Of a DNA stretch of 64,000 nt, positions 33,466 to 46,000 are shown piece by piece. The position numbers and the translations under genes are program-made. Below the pieces are notes generated by a model. That model was not told the origin of the DNA. It saw nothing but the letters and a program-made list of their open reading frames with translations, and made no database searches. Each line of letters begins with the position of its first letter. The first letter of the stretch is position 1. Source of the DNA: Ulva prolifera (Eukaryota; Chlorophyta; Ulvophyceae; Ulvales; Ulvaceae); assembly GCA_023078555.1 (NCBI GenBank), contig CM041199.1, forward strand, positions 8,127,315 through 8,191,314, in the 5' to 3' direction.

Positions 33466-36253
33466 AGCGTGCTGCGCGTGCTGTGGCGGGGGGTTCCGCC
33501 GTGGCCCTGCGCTGCCGAAGAACCCGTTGAGTGTTGCGCAGTGCAGTGGGCACATGCTGCGGGCGCATGCATTTACGGCAGCGGTGTCCCCTGCGTGCAA
33601 TGTGGCAATTCTGTGTGGTAGGGCGGAGTGGCAGCGAGGTGACATGCGAAGTGGCTACGAGGGGATACGGCCGCACGCATGAGCACGTGCAGAGAAAGGA
33701 GTGCGATTAATATGCTGGCGTGATCCCACAGCAGGAGGGGATGTGTGCTGGGTGTTGTAGGGACGTGGGCACGGGTGGGGGGCCTGTCGGGTGTGACGTT
33801 ACATGGCAGGTGTAGGGAAAACGGCACGATGTTGTGGGCGGGTGCAGAGCCAGGGGATGCCATGCCGCGCTGGAGCAAGAGAGGAAGCGTTGCAGCACTG
33901 GTGTTGTTGGTGCTGGCACCTAAGTACATACATGCTCCTGATGCCCGAGTGTTAGTGTTGCGACGACAAATTCGGAGAGCCAGGTAGCACTCTGGCGAAA
34001 CGCACCAGGTCAGCAATGCCACCAGACGTCGTCACACGTCAGTCCCTTCCATGGTGCTCGTGCCGGACAGCTACTCTCGAGCGTGGGTGTGGGCGTCGCC
34101 AAGCGTGGTTCATATGGCACGATGGCTGGTGGCCATGCATGAGCTGTGGCTGTGAGGAGCCCACTCGAACTGGCTTTGTATCACCCCGAGTCTGGCCCCA
34201 TCGCAGAGCTGAGACATGGCTGCAAAGGAAACCGCACGCTCGCCACAGTTTTCATTCTGCCGCAGAGCCTTGCCTGGTGGCAGTGCACCTAGATCTAGGT
34301 GCATCTAGATCACATGGCTGACTGTGCTTTCTGTATTGTGAGGCGAAAAGACTTGACCAGATTTGCAGGTTTGATCCCAGTAGGGCATAATCGGTTTTAC
34401 CCGTATGCACGGTCTCAGACCAAGAGTCCCGTGCACTGTCAAATCACCATTCATGTCTCTCACTGTGTAGGGCTGACTAGGTCACATCAGGCTGTCTCTG
34501 TCTGCTACCTGTCTGTAAAGATGAGCGTTGCCGTGGCGAAGTCGGACCAGCAAAGGTCAGGCGCTGCCGCCGGCAGGGCATTATGTTGTGCAGATCGTGG
34601 CACGCGCTGGCTTTTGAGGCAGTGTAATCAAGCGTGCTCTTTGAGTGATGCTGACATCACACCAGCAGCGTAGCAGATGGGTCATGCAGAAGCGGCGTTT
34701 GTGAGTGTGATGCTGGGTTTGTGCACGACGGCACACAGTAGATCCAGGTTTATTTGCCTTGACACAGCAGCGGGAACGGACGTCTCTGCAGATGCATGGC
34801 CATCCAGTCAGTCGGGCTGCCCGGGCCTCGGTTCAGTGCAGGACAATAGATATCCTGTCACTCACAGACAGGCACGCCAACTTGCGAGTCGGAAGAGGCC
34901 ACCACATCACAAAATTACTTCCAGCAGGACTGTATGTATTCGATTGGGCTCGCCATTGGGCTGCCACATTGGCACGAGCAGTTTGTTATTTGTACACGAT
35001 TTGTACACGATCATTGCCAGTGTCCATGTATCCATCTCACTGTGGCTGGCGAAACGACTGCACCACATCCTCACAGGGCCACACAGCCCCACAGTTCACT
35101 GTGCAGCACACTTGCCTCGTGTGCCAAGCATGGTGTGGTTGTCTCGGGTTGGCGGGTGAGCATCTGGGGAAGGACCGCAGCTGGCTCTGATGCAACCTTC
35201 ATTGCATGTGAGTTGATGTCACGTCCCCACAAGTAATCACCATCAAGCTGAGTTAAAAGCAGGTGTAGGTGTACTGCAGCCGTCGACGATGATCAGATAG
35301 CAGGCTTGACACTGCATGTAACATGCCAGCTTCTGTAGGACTGTGGTCACACCTACCAGTTGATGTTGCTGCCATTGTGAGTGTGTGGCAGCACAACTGA
35401 CTTAGCACACCTTTCGTGGATGCACTAGTACCACCGGCATGAGACACTTGCACAGGCTATGCCACCATGCTGATACATGCACAGCTCACGCAATACTGTG
35501 CAGGGCCAATCGAGATCGCCTAAATCGTTCTCAGAATGCTGGTGAGAACGGAGTAGCTGTAATGCGCCGATCCGTGGGTTATAAGGGATGCAGTGGGTGA
35601 GGTAGCACCGCAGGCATGGCCCACCACCAAAGCACAAACTCATATCTCTGCGCAGACCACTGCAGGCCTGCCCCAAACCAGGACCGTCTGTCTATGTGAG
35701 ACATCCTTGCATCGCAAAGCATGATGGCACACCTACAACGTATGGCACCATTGATGGACATGCATGGGAACAAAAAATGATGAGAAGGGGTAGTCATAGC
35801 TGTGCCCATTTCACATTCGCAGCTGACGCGTCTCACGGCATTGATCGAGGATAACAGGAGTGCAGCTTGTAACGAGGCCGACCCTCGTTTCGCATATGCC
35901 TTTCGGCGGCCTCATACCTGAATTGGGCTGGTTCCGATTGACCGTTGTGCTAGTTGCGCGTAGAGCTGAGAGCTGCTCCGGAAGACCATCTGGAGAAACA
36001 TAGCTCGCAATTCCTCACAGGTGGGTGCTGTCCCCAATTGTGGACAGATTCTGCTTGTATGCTTTGTTCACACTTACATGCGCCTGATCCAAGACAGCGC
36101 CAGGTCGGAGGATGTGAGGCGACCCCGTTACCGTTTTGAGATACATCTATTCGATGGTTTCTTGGCGCGGCAGGATGAAGCATGCCCCTTCACTGAGTCA
36201 GTACGGTATGCTGCAGTTCGCTTTCGGGAAGGCTGCCTGCTCAAGGGCGCGCC
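33466..36253. other. Intergenic spacer between the two paralogues
   Basis: About 2.8 kb with no supported gene. It contains an 18-bp perfect palindrome (GCACCTAGATCTAGGTGC) near 34287-34304. A short hydrophobic frame at 33745-33987 (VAALVLLVLAP) has no further support. Confidence 0.35.
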
Positions 36254-37534
36254 ATGGCGAAGTCTTGCAACTGCTACTGCGGTGTGGCCACCAAAGCGAA
36301 TCGTTCCAAGTGGACAGCTTTCGGAGTATTGCTGACATTGGGGGCGGTTTTTCTGGTGGCCTTATGTGCGCGGTCTACCAGATGCATCAGCGGTGACACG
36401 TTAGGTGCGACGCTGGCTTAAAGCTCGACATGGCACCATCATGGACGGGCCGAGAAGCCGAACGGCCGTTCGAACATATGTGAGATGCTTGCTCTAGTGT
36501 CTGTGTCGCAGTGGGATCCATGTGTCAACCAAAACATGGCGTCACCCGCACTGCGTATGCAGAATGCCAGCAACAGCAAAGGCACGGACCGGTGTCGACA
36601 TATTGCCAAGGAGTGATGACACAGTATGATGATTGTGTGCTGGACGACATGTCCGCCATTGCTAGCTTGGAAATCTTCTGGCTGCTCTGCTGGATCGGGG
36701 CCAGCATTCCTCTGTACATGATGTGCTGCTGCACAGAGCCCCCACACATGGTGCGCCCCTTCACAACGTCCATCATCTCAAGGGGCCAGGCGTGTGTGCT
36801 GATTGGCATACTTGACATACAACAGTACAGCCATGAATAGATAATGGCAGGTTCTATTGTCTTCTCACATGCTGCATTACACTCACGTCCGATCTATGAT
36901 GTCGGTTTAGTCCCATGCACCGGATGTGCAAGTGTTGGGCTCGAATGCACCTGCTGTGCCACTGTACAGCGGCAGCCTGGTTGACTGTATGAGTGCCAGC
37001 TAGGCCGCAATTTCAATTCTAATCCATTTCTGACACCCCTGGGGACACGTAATCGCACTCATCGATCTTCTGACGGGAAGAGCAACACTGATTTCCAATC
37101 GTGATGTGTGCATCAAGAGTTTGATCCTCAAACCGCTCTCCAGCATTCCTGCCAGGCGAACTGGACCTGGCAAACGGGAGCCTCCAGGCACCTCGCTGAC
37201 CCACACAGTTCAAGAGCGCGCTACACTTGTGCAAAAGCATTTGTGGGTCCACATTATTTAACATGAACGCGTTCGTGCTTGCTTACATTGCCAAAACGAT
37301 CCAGTCAAGCAGCTGTGTGATCGATAGCGACTAGACTTCGTTATCGATGCCACTTGCCTGTTCGTGCTAATATGTATTTACACCCTTGACAGGTCCATTG
37401 TGCAGGTATCTGTGGAGGGCATTCAGATGGGCATGCCCCCTGATTGGAGCGATCCAAATGCCCAGGCTCTGCATGATTCGCCAGATGAAGAGGCTCTGCT
37501 GGGCGATCCCTACGCCTCCTTGACCCGCAAGTAA
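36254..37534 (+). CDS. Two-span membrane protein with CCC motif, paralogue B
   Basis: Three exons: 36254-36404, 36563-36750, 37406-37534, giving 155 residues with the same intron phases as paralogue A. Head MAKSCNCYCGVATKANRSKW, first span FGVLLTLGAVFLVALCA, a Gln/Asp-rich loop, second span LLCWIGASIPLYMMCCCTE, and a short acidic tail (GIQMGMPPDWSDPN). Shared with A: CYCG, K/TxANRxKW, FGVLL, WIGASxPLYxMCCCTE and GxQMGxP. The loops and tails have diverged widely, so the duplication is old. Unlike A, codon use is balanced in all exons. Function unknown; not lost, since both copies keep an open frame and matching splice sites. Confidence 0.72.
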
Positions 37535-40016
37535 CAACAAACAGCGACGGCAGCACTTACACAGCAGTAATATGGTTATCAGTGATCAGGACACCTCCGT
37601 CCGTCGCAGCACACAGGTGGTACGAGACAGGCTGAGCCAGTTCTGTTCTACATTTATTCCCAACAAGCACACCATAGTATGGTCAAGAACAATCAAGGCG
37701 AGGATGCGATGCTTTGACAGCCAGGCCCACCTCAGCTCATGCCGCGGTGACATGTATCTTTTGCATGTTCCTGGGCGGTGCCGCATTTATTTCAACAGAT
37801 TTGGCAGATATCCCCAATTTGAGGCATGTCGTGTGCATGAGATGTCTTTTGCACACATCTCTGCCGAGATCAATGTGGCTGTTCCCCACAGATCAGCACT
37901 CTGGCGGCAACACCGGTGGTGCTGTCAAGTATTACAGTGCATCGCTCTGGTTGTGTGCATGCGCGAGAATCCCGCAACATTCTCGAGAATGCTGCGGGGT
38001 TCTCGCGCAGTTGTGTAGATATGGTGCAGAAAGCATTCTTCAGTCCCAGGGTTACAGCCAGGCCTCATCACTATACCACTGCCCAGGTCGATGTGGTCTG
38101 AAATTCACCTCTGTAAAGGCACTGCGTGAAGCCATTTGGCACCGTCCACCTTTATGACCAAAGGTTGACCGACAGCTTAGGATGTACGATGCGGGCAAGA
38201 CCTTCGTCACAGGATGCAAAAGTACGGCTGCGCATCTCGGAGGGAGTGGAGAGGTCTAAAGCGTCGATTGCAGCAGTTCTGTTACTGTGATGCCAGTAAC
38301 ATGTGATTGCTTCAGGTATGATTGCATCAGGTAGAAGCCTTGTGGTCGTTGCCCTGGGGAAATGGAGACACAGAGGGTATGTGACATGCTTATTACGAAC
38401 CAGTGGTATTGTGCCAATCAAATTGAAACATCAGCTGTATGTGATCAGCAACAGCGAACATCCATTGCTACATCCGGACGTCGACTGTTCGGAGACCTCC
38501 ATATGAACATGCGCACGGATGCATAAAGCTGAGCATCACCTGTGCCTGCCCAGTAATCGCAACATCCAATAATGGTGCTAACCCCTGAACAATACATGAC
38601 TGAAGTGCCTTTGGTAACGTTTTCATGTGTAATGGTGGGATTCAAACCATGCTTGTGTCTACCTCTAGCAAGAAAGCATGCATGGCCTGAGACAAGCCAC
38701 TGCTCCAAGACATGCCACCAACTCAACGAGCGCAGGTTTTGCGCAGGACTGCAGCAGCAGCTGCTGCAATCAATTCAGACAGGCTTGACGCCTGAAATAT
38801 ATGTACACGACATCATGATCTTCAGGGACTGCTACAGCACATGATAGCTTTCAAGAGGAGTTGTGACTGTGTGGGCTGTGGTAGCAGTGAACACGGGGCA
38901 CGGGCATATCAAGAGCTACAACCTGATGTACTACCTGATGTACTAAATAACTGTATATCTCTGCCTACATAGTGTATGTCTGTTTGATATTGAATAGTTC
39001 AGTTGACCCGTGCGGCAGGTTGGCCGACGACGCTTCTGATTAGCTCTTCGGTCTATGGTGAAAGTGTGTTCAGCCTAACCAAAACACAAAAGCAAAGCCT
39101 TGTGAGCCTAGCGCACCAATTACAAATGCTTTGTGTACCGTGCATGCCAGCGCAAGCGGACCACGACCTGCAGGTCGTGAGAGTCGGCCGCATACCTGGG
39201 ACCTCCGGGATCATATGTTTTTCTACTGTCATGCCTAACTCCAGGTGCAATTGAAAAGTTGCATCGAGACGGCCACTATCAGCGCTTGAAGTCGCTCGTT
39301 ACCCCAGAACCTTGCAACCACGGATCATGCAGACAGGTAACCTCATCTCTCAGCCCAAAGAGCAAGGTCAAATGAGTCCATAATATGATGCGACTACCTA
39401 GCCCTACAGCAAATGTTCACCGATGGTACGCAGCAAATCCTGCTCTCCGTGCTGGCTCGATCGGGCTCGCTCGCATGCAATGCCTCTGCGCATGGCCGCG
39501 AACAAGACGTAATCATGTATTTCCTGGTGGCATTCATGACAATCAGACGCATATGTAGCCGCTGCCAGTTCATGTGATGCTACCAGGGCGCGACCATGGA
39601 CACCGCAGCCTGGGTCTGGGCCGCTGCATCAATCGAGACGTCGCAGATCCCGATGATGCACAACCATGAAAATGGATCCATTGCTTTGGCGTGCGCGCTA
39701 CACTCGGCAGGTCGCAGTACACAATGCTGCTATCTGCTGCTGAGCGGGCGACCCAGATTTGAACTGAAAGCGCGCAACAACACGCGTGCGACGCGCTGCT
39801 GTGGGCCGCTCCGCATTGTTTATTGGCGCAACGCAATCTGTAATTGCGATGCCGAAAGACCGAAAGATGCATCACCGGGTCTACCGCTACGAGGATCTCA
39901 GCCGATGATTTATTCTTCCTGATCGTTTCAGTGCACACTTGGGTGCGATGTAAACAAGTGTAGCCTCTGGGCACATCATCAACCATGGCATTCGTTGATG
40001 CGGCTGAATATTGAAA
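37535..40016. other. Intergenic, no gene recognised
   Basis: About 2.5 kb. Apart from the 48-bp palindrome at 37961-38008 nothing stands out. Frames are short and lack domain features. The promoter of CAP-D3 should lie at the right end. Confidence 0.4.
37961..38008. repeat. 48-bp near-perfect palindrome
   Basis: Arms of 24 bases meet at TCGA with no spacer: GCGCGAGAATCCCGCAACAT on the left mirrors ATGCTGCGGGGTTCTCGCGC on the right, with two mismatches. Confidence 0.88.
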
Positions 40017-43000
40017 ATGAATAGTTTGTTAGATACAGTCGAGTTCCTGGTCGCCGTCGGCTCTGATGCAGGCAACCAGGAGCTTGTCCAGCCTGACAGT
40101 CTGCTGGACAGTGAAGGCTGGCTGCGTCAGGAAGACGCCGCACAAGTGTGGGAATCATTAGATGTAGATGTATCGTATCTTGCACCCGGGATTCGTGCGC
40201 TCTTGAGGGATGCAGGTACAGAGGCGAAGCTCGGAATCTGCCTTCTTTACTTCCGAATGCTGAACAGTGCGGGATGTCCGGTACGACACATCAATTGCTT
40301 GCACTACATTGAGAAGAATGGTTGGGCAATTCGAGCTGCAGGTGAGCGTTGGTGCAGGCGCAAGACGTGTTTGACGTCTTCTGCTTCACGTTGTGCTGGC
40401 AAGCGCTTCGTGAGTGTTTTGCATCTTCGAAGACAACAGCTGCAGGCGCTTGTGAGAATTCCGACGGTGCTGAGGCTAGTACATCACGTCAAGCCTCAGG
40501 GCCGGAATGGAGCTGGGACCGCAGGCAAGCAGCAGTTCAGGCCGCTTGTGTTGTCACCAACCGCGATTTTTTAGAAGGCCGTCCAGAAGCACTGCAGTCA
40601 ACATTCGATCATGCTGCAGCAGTCATGCGGCTGACTTTGGGCCACAAGGACGGAAAAACTCCCGCTGCTCAAGGTAAAGGCCATCATAGCTTGCCATAAA
40701 CATGCCAGTATCATCAGCCTCGAGCCTGTTGCTACGAACGGCGATGCTGATACTCCATTGTGTCTGAATTGAATTCTCATTGATGTAGGCATAGCCCAGA
40801 GCATCCAGGATGCACTCACTGCTCTGCTCTCTCTCGACTGCTGCACCTCGGACACAGCAGCAGGCACAGCCCTGCTTGCCACTCTTACTCCAGGCCTGTA
40901 TGGTTGCATGGTAATGCCAAGAGGCTCTGAAGCCCCGAGACCGCACCCGTCAATTCTCGATGCAACAATGTCCATCCTGATCAATGCGCCCCGTGAGCTA
41001 CACCCACTCCTTCCCCCATTCCTTGAAAACTGCATCCTGCGTGCTCCTGAGAAGGCGCCTCCGCGGGCCACGCTCGCCAGTGCCTGCGCGACGGTCCTCA
41101 CGGGCTTTGGGAATGATGTCTCAGCACAGCTGCTTCATTTCCTGGCAGTACTGACGTATAGCCCCTCTCAGGGCCTGCGTAGCCTGGCGCTGCTGTGCCT
41201 CGAAGCCATGGTAGTTCAGGTCCTGGACACCATCAATCCCCAGGTCCGGCCCTGCCCCTCATCTTTTCTCACGCTTCCTGCCCATCACTTGTTCGGCATG
41301 ATACACCGACATGTGGTCCGCTCTCTGCGATCTGGAATGCCCTGGAGTGTGTGTTCTTCCCGCTGCTTGCGCTGGCTTCGCAGATGGATATTTCGCCAAA
41401 AGATGGACCAGATAGGTCACGTGTCGCCCTGCTCTGCGCTTGAACGTCTCCTGACCTGATGTGGATGCTCCAGTATCTCTCGCCTGACTCACCGGGCACT
41501 CATCCATCACATCGCGCTGGACACCTTTGCATCGTCTTGAACACCGTTGCGTATTCCTGATCCTTCGCTCTGCTTTCGGGCATGTTGCCTTGTCTAAAGC
41601 ATAAGCGTGTCCTCAGATCACGTGTTACCATCCTGGACTCGGTGCCCTGGCGCTGTCCCGCTGAGCGTTGCGTTTTGTGGGACAGCTTTGCCTTGTTCCT
41701 GTTGTCATCCTTCTCCGGTCCCACCACTTGTGCGCCCGCACGGCGTGTGACGCATCACCAGGCGGATCCCGTGCATTCTCCCCGCCCACTGCGCCTGGCG
41801 GCACGCCCACCAGGACATGCGCCTTGCACGCAACATCAGCCACTGCTATCCTCTATGCGTGCCCTGCTGGCCTCACCTACAGCATCCAGTTGTGTAACAA
41901 GTCCGCAGTCGCATGCATGCACGCTCCAAATGCAGGCGACCCATGTATGCTTGCATGCAGGACGCCGAGCAGCCCGTGGACGACACGTACCTCCAGGCGC
42001 CCGCGACGGAGTTCATCCTCGCGGTATTCGTGCAGCGCTGCACCGACAAGAGCTCGACCGTGCGCGCAAAGGCGATGGCGTGCCTGTCGAAGGCCGTCGG
42101 GCGGCTCGTGGCCGCGCACGTCGCCGACGCGGCCCGGCCGCGCTGGCTGCAGGCCCACACCGCGATCCTCACCGGCGACCGCTTCCTCGAGTTTGACCTG
42201 TCGAAGCTCCCGCGCCGCGCCGGCGGTGCCAGCGGTGGCGGTGGTGCGGAGAGTGATGGGGAGGACGGCCACCCGCGGCGGTCCCCGCCTCCCGGAGACA
42301 GGTGCTTTGCCATGCCACCAGTGCTGTCCGAGTTGCACGCGGATCTCGCGTTGGGCTCACAGTGCTCTGTCCACTTTTTGTGGCACCCGGTGCTCATGCT
42401 TGCTGACTCCTGCGGCAGCCACACCACCCGCTACTGAACAGTTTTGCGGAGCGACGTCCTGCTCACCTGAATCTGGCTGAACAAGATGGGCCTGGCTGCT
42501 GTGCGAAATCGTCTAGTGTACAGACAGCGCTCTGGGTAGCCATTGCGACAGCTGGTGACACACAGCACCCTCACATCTGAGGTAGTGTGGTAGCTTCCAC
42601 TTGCATGGACACCTCTTGGCTGAGCTCGATGTGTGTGCCCGCCAACCCCGAAGGTCCGTCCGCAGTGTCAGACGTCGGAGGCGCCGCCTGAGACGGCACC
42701 GCGGCGGCTGTGCAATATGGTGCCAATCATCCAAGCATACGGATGCGTGTGTGCGTGCCAGCTACTTGCAAGGGGTGCCTTGCTAATGCAGAGATGACGT
42801 CAATCCCGACTCCGCTCCAGGCCGCCCCCCTCCCCCACCCTCCATGTTCAAATGGCATAACACCGCAGCCGCGGCGCCAGATACAGCCGGGACGCCCGCG
42901 CGCACGCCCTCCGCGGCGCCGCCGAGCCCCCTTGGCGCGACCCCCGCATCGTTTGCTCCCGCCGCGGCTCCAGCGGACGAGCGCGAGCCTGACGCCGCCC

Positions 43001-46000
43001 CGGCCGCGGCGCCTCTGCCGGCCGGCCCCCGCCCGCCCCCGCACGTGCTGGACCTGCTCGCATGCCACGCGGCGGACGGCCGCGCGGCCGCACGCAAAGC
43101 CGCAGTGCAGCTCGTGGCGGTGCTCGTGTCGCTGTTTGCCATTGCGCGGTGCCCGGCGCCGCTGCAGGCGGCGTCCGTGCAGCGGGGCCTGCCGCTGCTG
43201 TCAGCCCTCGCGGCCGACACCAGCGTCTCGGTGCGCATTCGCCTCTCTACATACCTCCCGCGCTGCTGCCACGGCGGGTGTTCTGCGGTGGCTGCTCATG
43301 AGCTCTCGCCTACGTGGACCTGCGAGCTCGTCTGGGTCTCTGTTGGATCAGTGAGGTACCACTGCTCTTATCGTGCTGTGTGCAGCATTTGCTTGGGGTC
43401 GACCTGTCGCATGCCGCAGGCGTAGTGGGCGATGGCATGCATGCGGTGTCAGTGAGGTTTTGCATGTGTTAGGTGTGTGTTACAAGGACAAAGCCGTAGT
43501 GGCCGGCTGGGGGGCGTGCAGACGTGTGAGCTATGTGGTGCGTGTAGTGATGCTGCAGTGGCCAAAGAGGCAACATGTTCGGTGTGGGACGGGCGGGCTC
43601 CGGCCTACCCTGAGAGCCTGGCTTGTTACTTGCAGCACGGAGGGATGCTGTGCCCATGCGGCTAGCGGTGTTTGTGCCTGCGTGAAGATCTCAGTGATGC
43701 ATCATGATGCAGGCATGCTTGATGCTGGCCCCTGCATGCAGGTTCGGAGAGCGGTTCTGGACGCGACGGTGCAGCTGACCCAGGAGGACAGCCAGGACGG
43801 CGGCCGTGCTGCTCAGGATGGCCTGCTGCGGCTGTGGGCCTCGATCGTCATCCCGTTCATCCAGGACGCCGAGGCCGGCGTCAACGAGGCGGCCATGACC
43901 GAGGTGCGCCGCCGCCCTCCTGCATCGTAGCTCAGAGATAGCTAGAGGTAGCTCGTTATATGACACAAACAAGAGCTCGGGCCGTCGCATGGCAGAGCAC
44001 TGAAGCACACTACCATGCATTGCAATCAGCATCGATCCAAACACCCACACAGTATCCAGGATTGCACAATGACCCTCGGCGGGCCCCAGTGCGGCCACGA
44101 ATTCATGCGTCTGCAACACTGTCGCTGACCCCGTGGGGCCCCCGAGATTTCCAGTGGCTCGCTCATGGGATGCGCCTGTAGCACTATGGCTCTACTCTCG
44201 GTCCACCCTCAGCTCAGGGTAGGGCAAGGTTCTGCCCTGGTGGCCCCGTCGCCGACACGATGCGTGTGCAGGCGTTCCGGTGCCTGCTGCAGCCCGCGGC
44301 GTCCCTCAGCCTGAACGCGGACGTCGCGTCGGAGGGCGCGAAGCGCGGGGTCGCGAAGCTGCGCACGTTTGTGGTGGCCGCGTGCGCCGAGGCGCAGACC
44401 CACGACGGCTACCTGCGCAAGGTCTGCGCCCTGAAGAAGGCCCAGCTGAAGGGGCCGGCCACGATCCGGGCGTTCCAGTTCCTCCTGGGAGGTGCGCCAG
44501 CTCGCCTTCTCTTCTGGATGCCACCGCTGCACGGCCTTTCGTGTCCGGCTTTGGAGCCCTCGCCAGCCGCGTGTCGGTGGGAGCCGGCGCCACTGGTGGT
44601 GGGCTGCTCATCTACGCGTCTTTTCAAAGCCGTGTGCGTCGGCGGGGTTGCAAAGCCGTGCGCGTCGGCGGGGTTGTCCAGAAAGGCGTTACGCTGAAGT
44701 GTTTCCTGAGAGTGCGGCAGTGAGCGCAGCAGTATCAGCTGAGGGAATGTCAGAAGATGTTGGGGCGCATATGAATTTTGTTGGGTCTTGGCGAGTGGGG
44801 TTACTCTTGGAGGGCGCATGTCGCCCTGGGCAGCCTGGATCCATTGCTAGTGGACGGGCTGGGGAGTTTCCCTGGCACACGCACACACTATTTGAGGGGG
44901 GGCCTGATTGCCCAGCTCTACAGAAATCTGATCGATGAAGAATCTCGCCACTCGCACTCATGCCTTGCTCCCTGCCTGCCCTGATTGAATCAACGTTGCG
45001 TTGATCAGCCTTGCTGTGCTGATGGTCGTGCCTGGTCAGGGCACGTGGGGGAGTGCGGTAGAGTTGGGACGCCAGGCGCAATCACGCACCACGATTCCAA
45101 AGGTATAGGTCGGATTTCCGCGTGGCGACCCACCGCTGGCGTGCAGGTGTCCCCGGGGTGCTGCCCCTGAGCTCGAAGGAGCGCACCTTCTGCTGGGCGG
45201 TCATCTCGGAGGTGTGCTCGTGCGCCGGCAGCGGCGGCTCCGTCGCTTTCATGATGGACTCCTGGCGCACCATCTGGGCGCGCCTCTCCGGCCAACGGCA
45301 GCATGTGCGGGCCCCCCTCGGCCTGACCCAGTGGCGTATGCCGGGAGCGCTACCCCCGTATGGCACGGCCTGGCGTGTGTATACGTGCGCATGTATGCAT
45401 GATTACGTAGCCGTTTTTGTTGGGACACCCCTCCAACTCACAAAACCCGAGCCGGACCAGGGGCCCAAGCTACATGCTGTGGCAGACTGAACCGTCGTTT
45501 GCGCCCATAGCTGAGGATGACCGGGATCCCTACCAGCGCACCGCTCAGAGTCGGAGCTGCGTGCAGCGCTCCGAAGAAGCGCTTGAACCCCCGCGTCCAC
45601 GCCTACCCTCGTGCAGCATGCTGCTGTGTCGCTCGACACTCCATGTGATCGCGGCTCGGCGAAGAGCCCCCACCACCTGTGACGCGTGTGCCGTGCTGTG
45701 CAGGCGCAGGGGGACCTCGAGGAGGCGGCGGCCATCTGCCGGGCCCTCGTGTCGGCACTCGACCAGCTCTCAGATGACCAGGTGCTGACGCGCTCACCCC
45801 TGCAGGCCGTGCCGTGGAGTCTGCATATGCTGCATGCATTGTGTACGGGGTGATGTGAGGAGGCTGGCCCTCTCCGGCATGAGCGTCGGGCCTGTGAACA
45901 TGCTGCCAACGTTTCGTTACAACTTTGCGAGTGACTGAACTGATGATTGCATGTTGTCGGCCGTACTGAGAACGCTACAGGCGTATCATGAATGCGCGAG

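Noticed and set aside
41244-41347. Non-AG acceptor for CAP-D3 exon 4 (ctctctgcg before IWNALE)
   Set aside because: An in-frame AG a few codons later (ctggag) gives a phase-correct junction, so an unusual acceptor is not needed.
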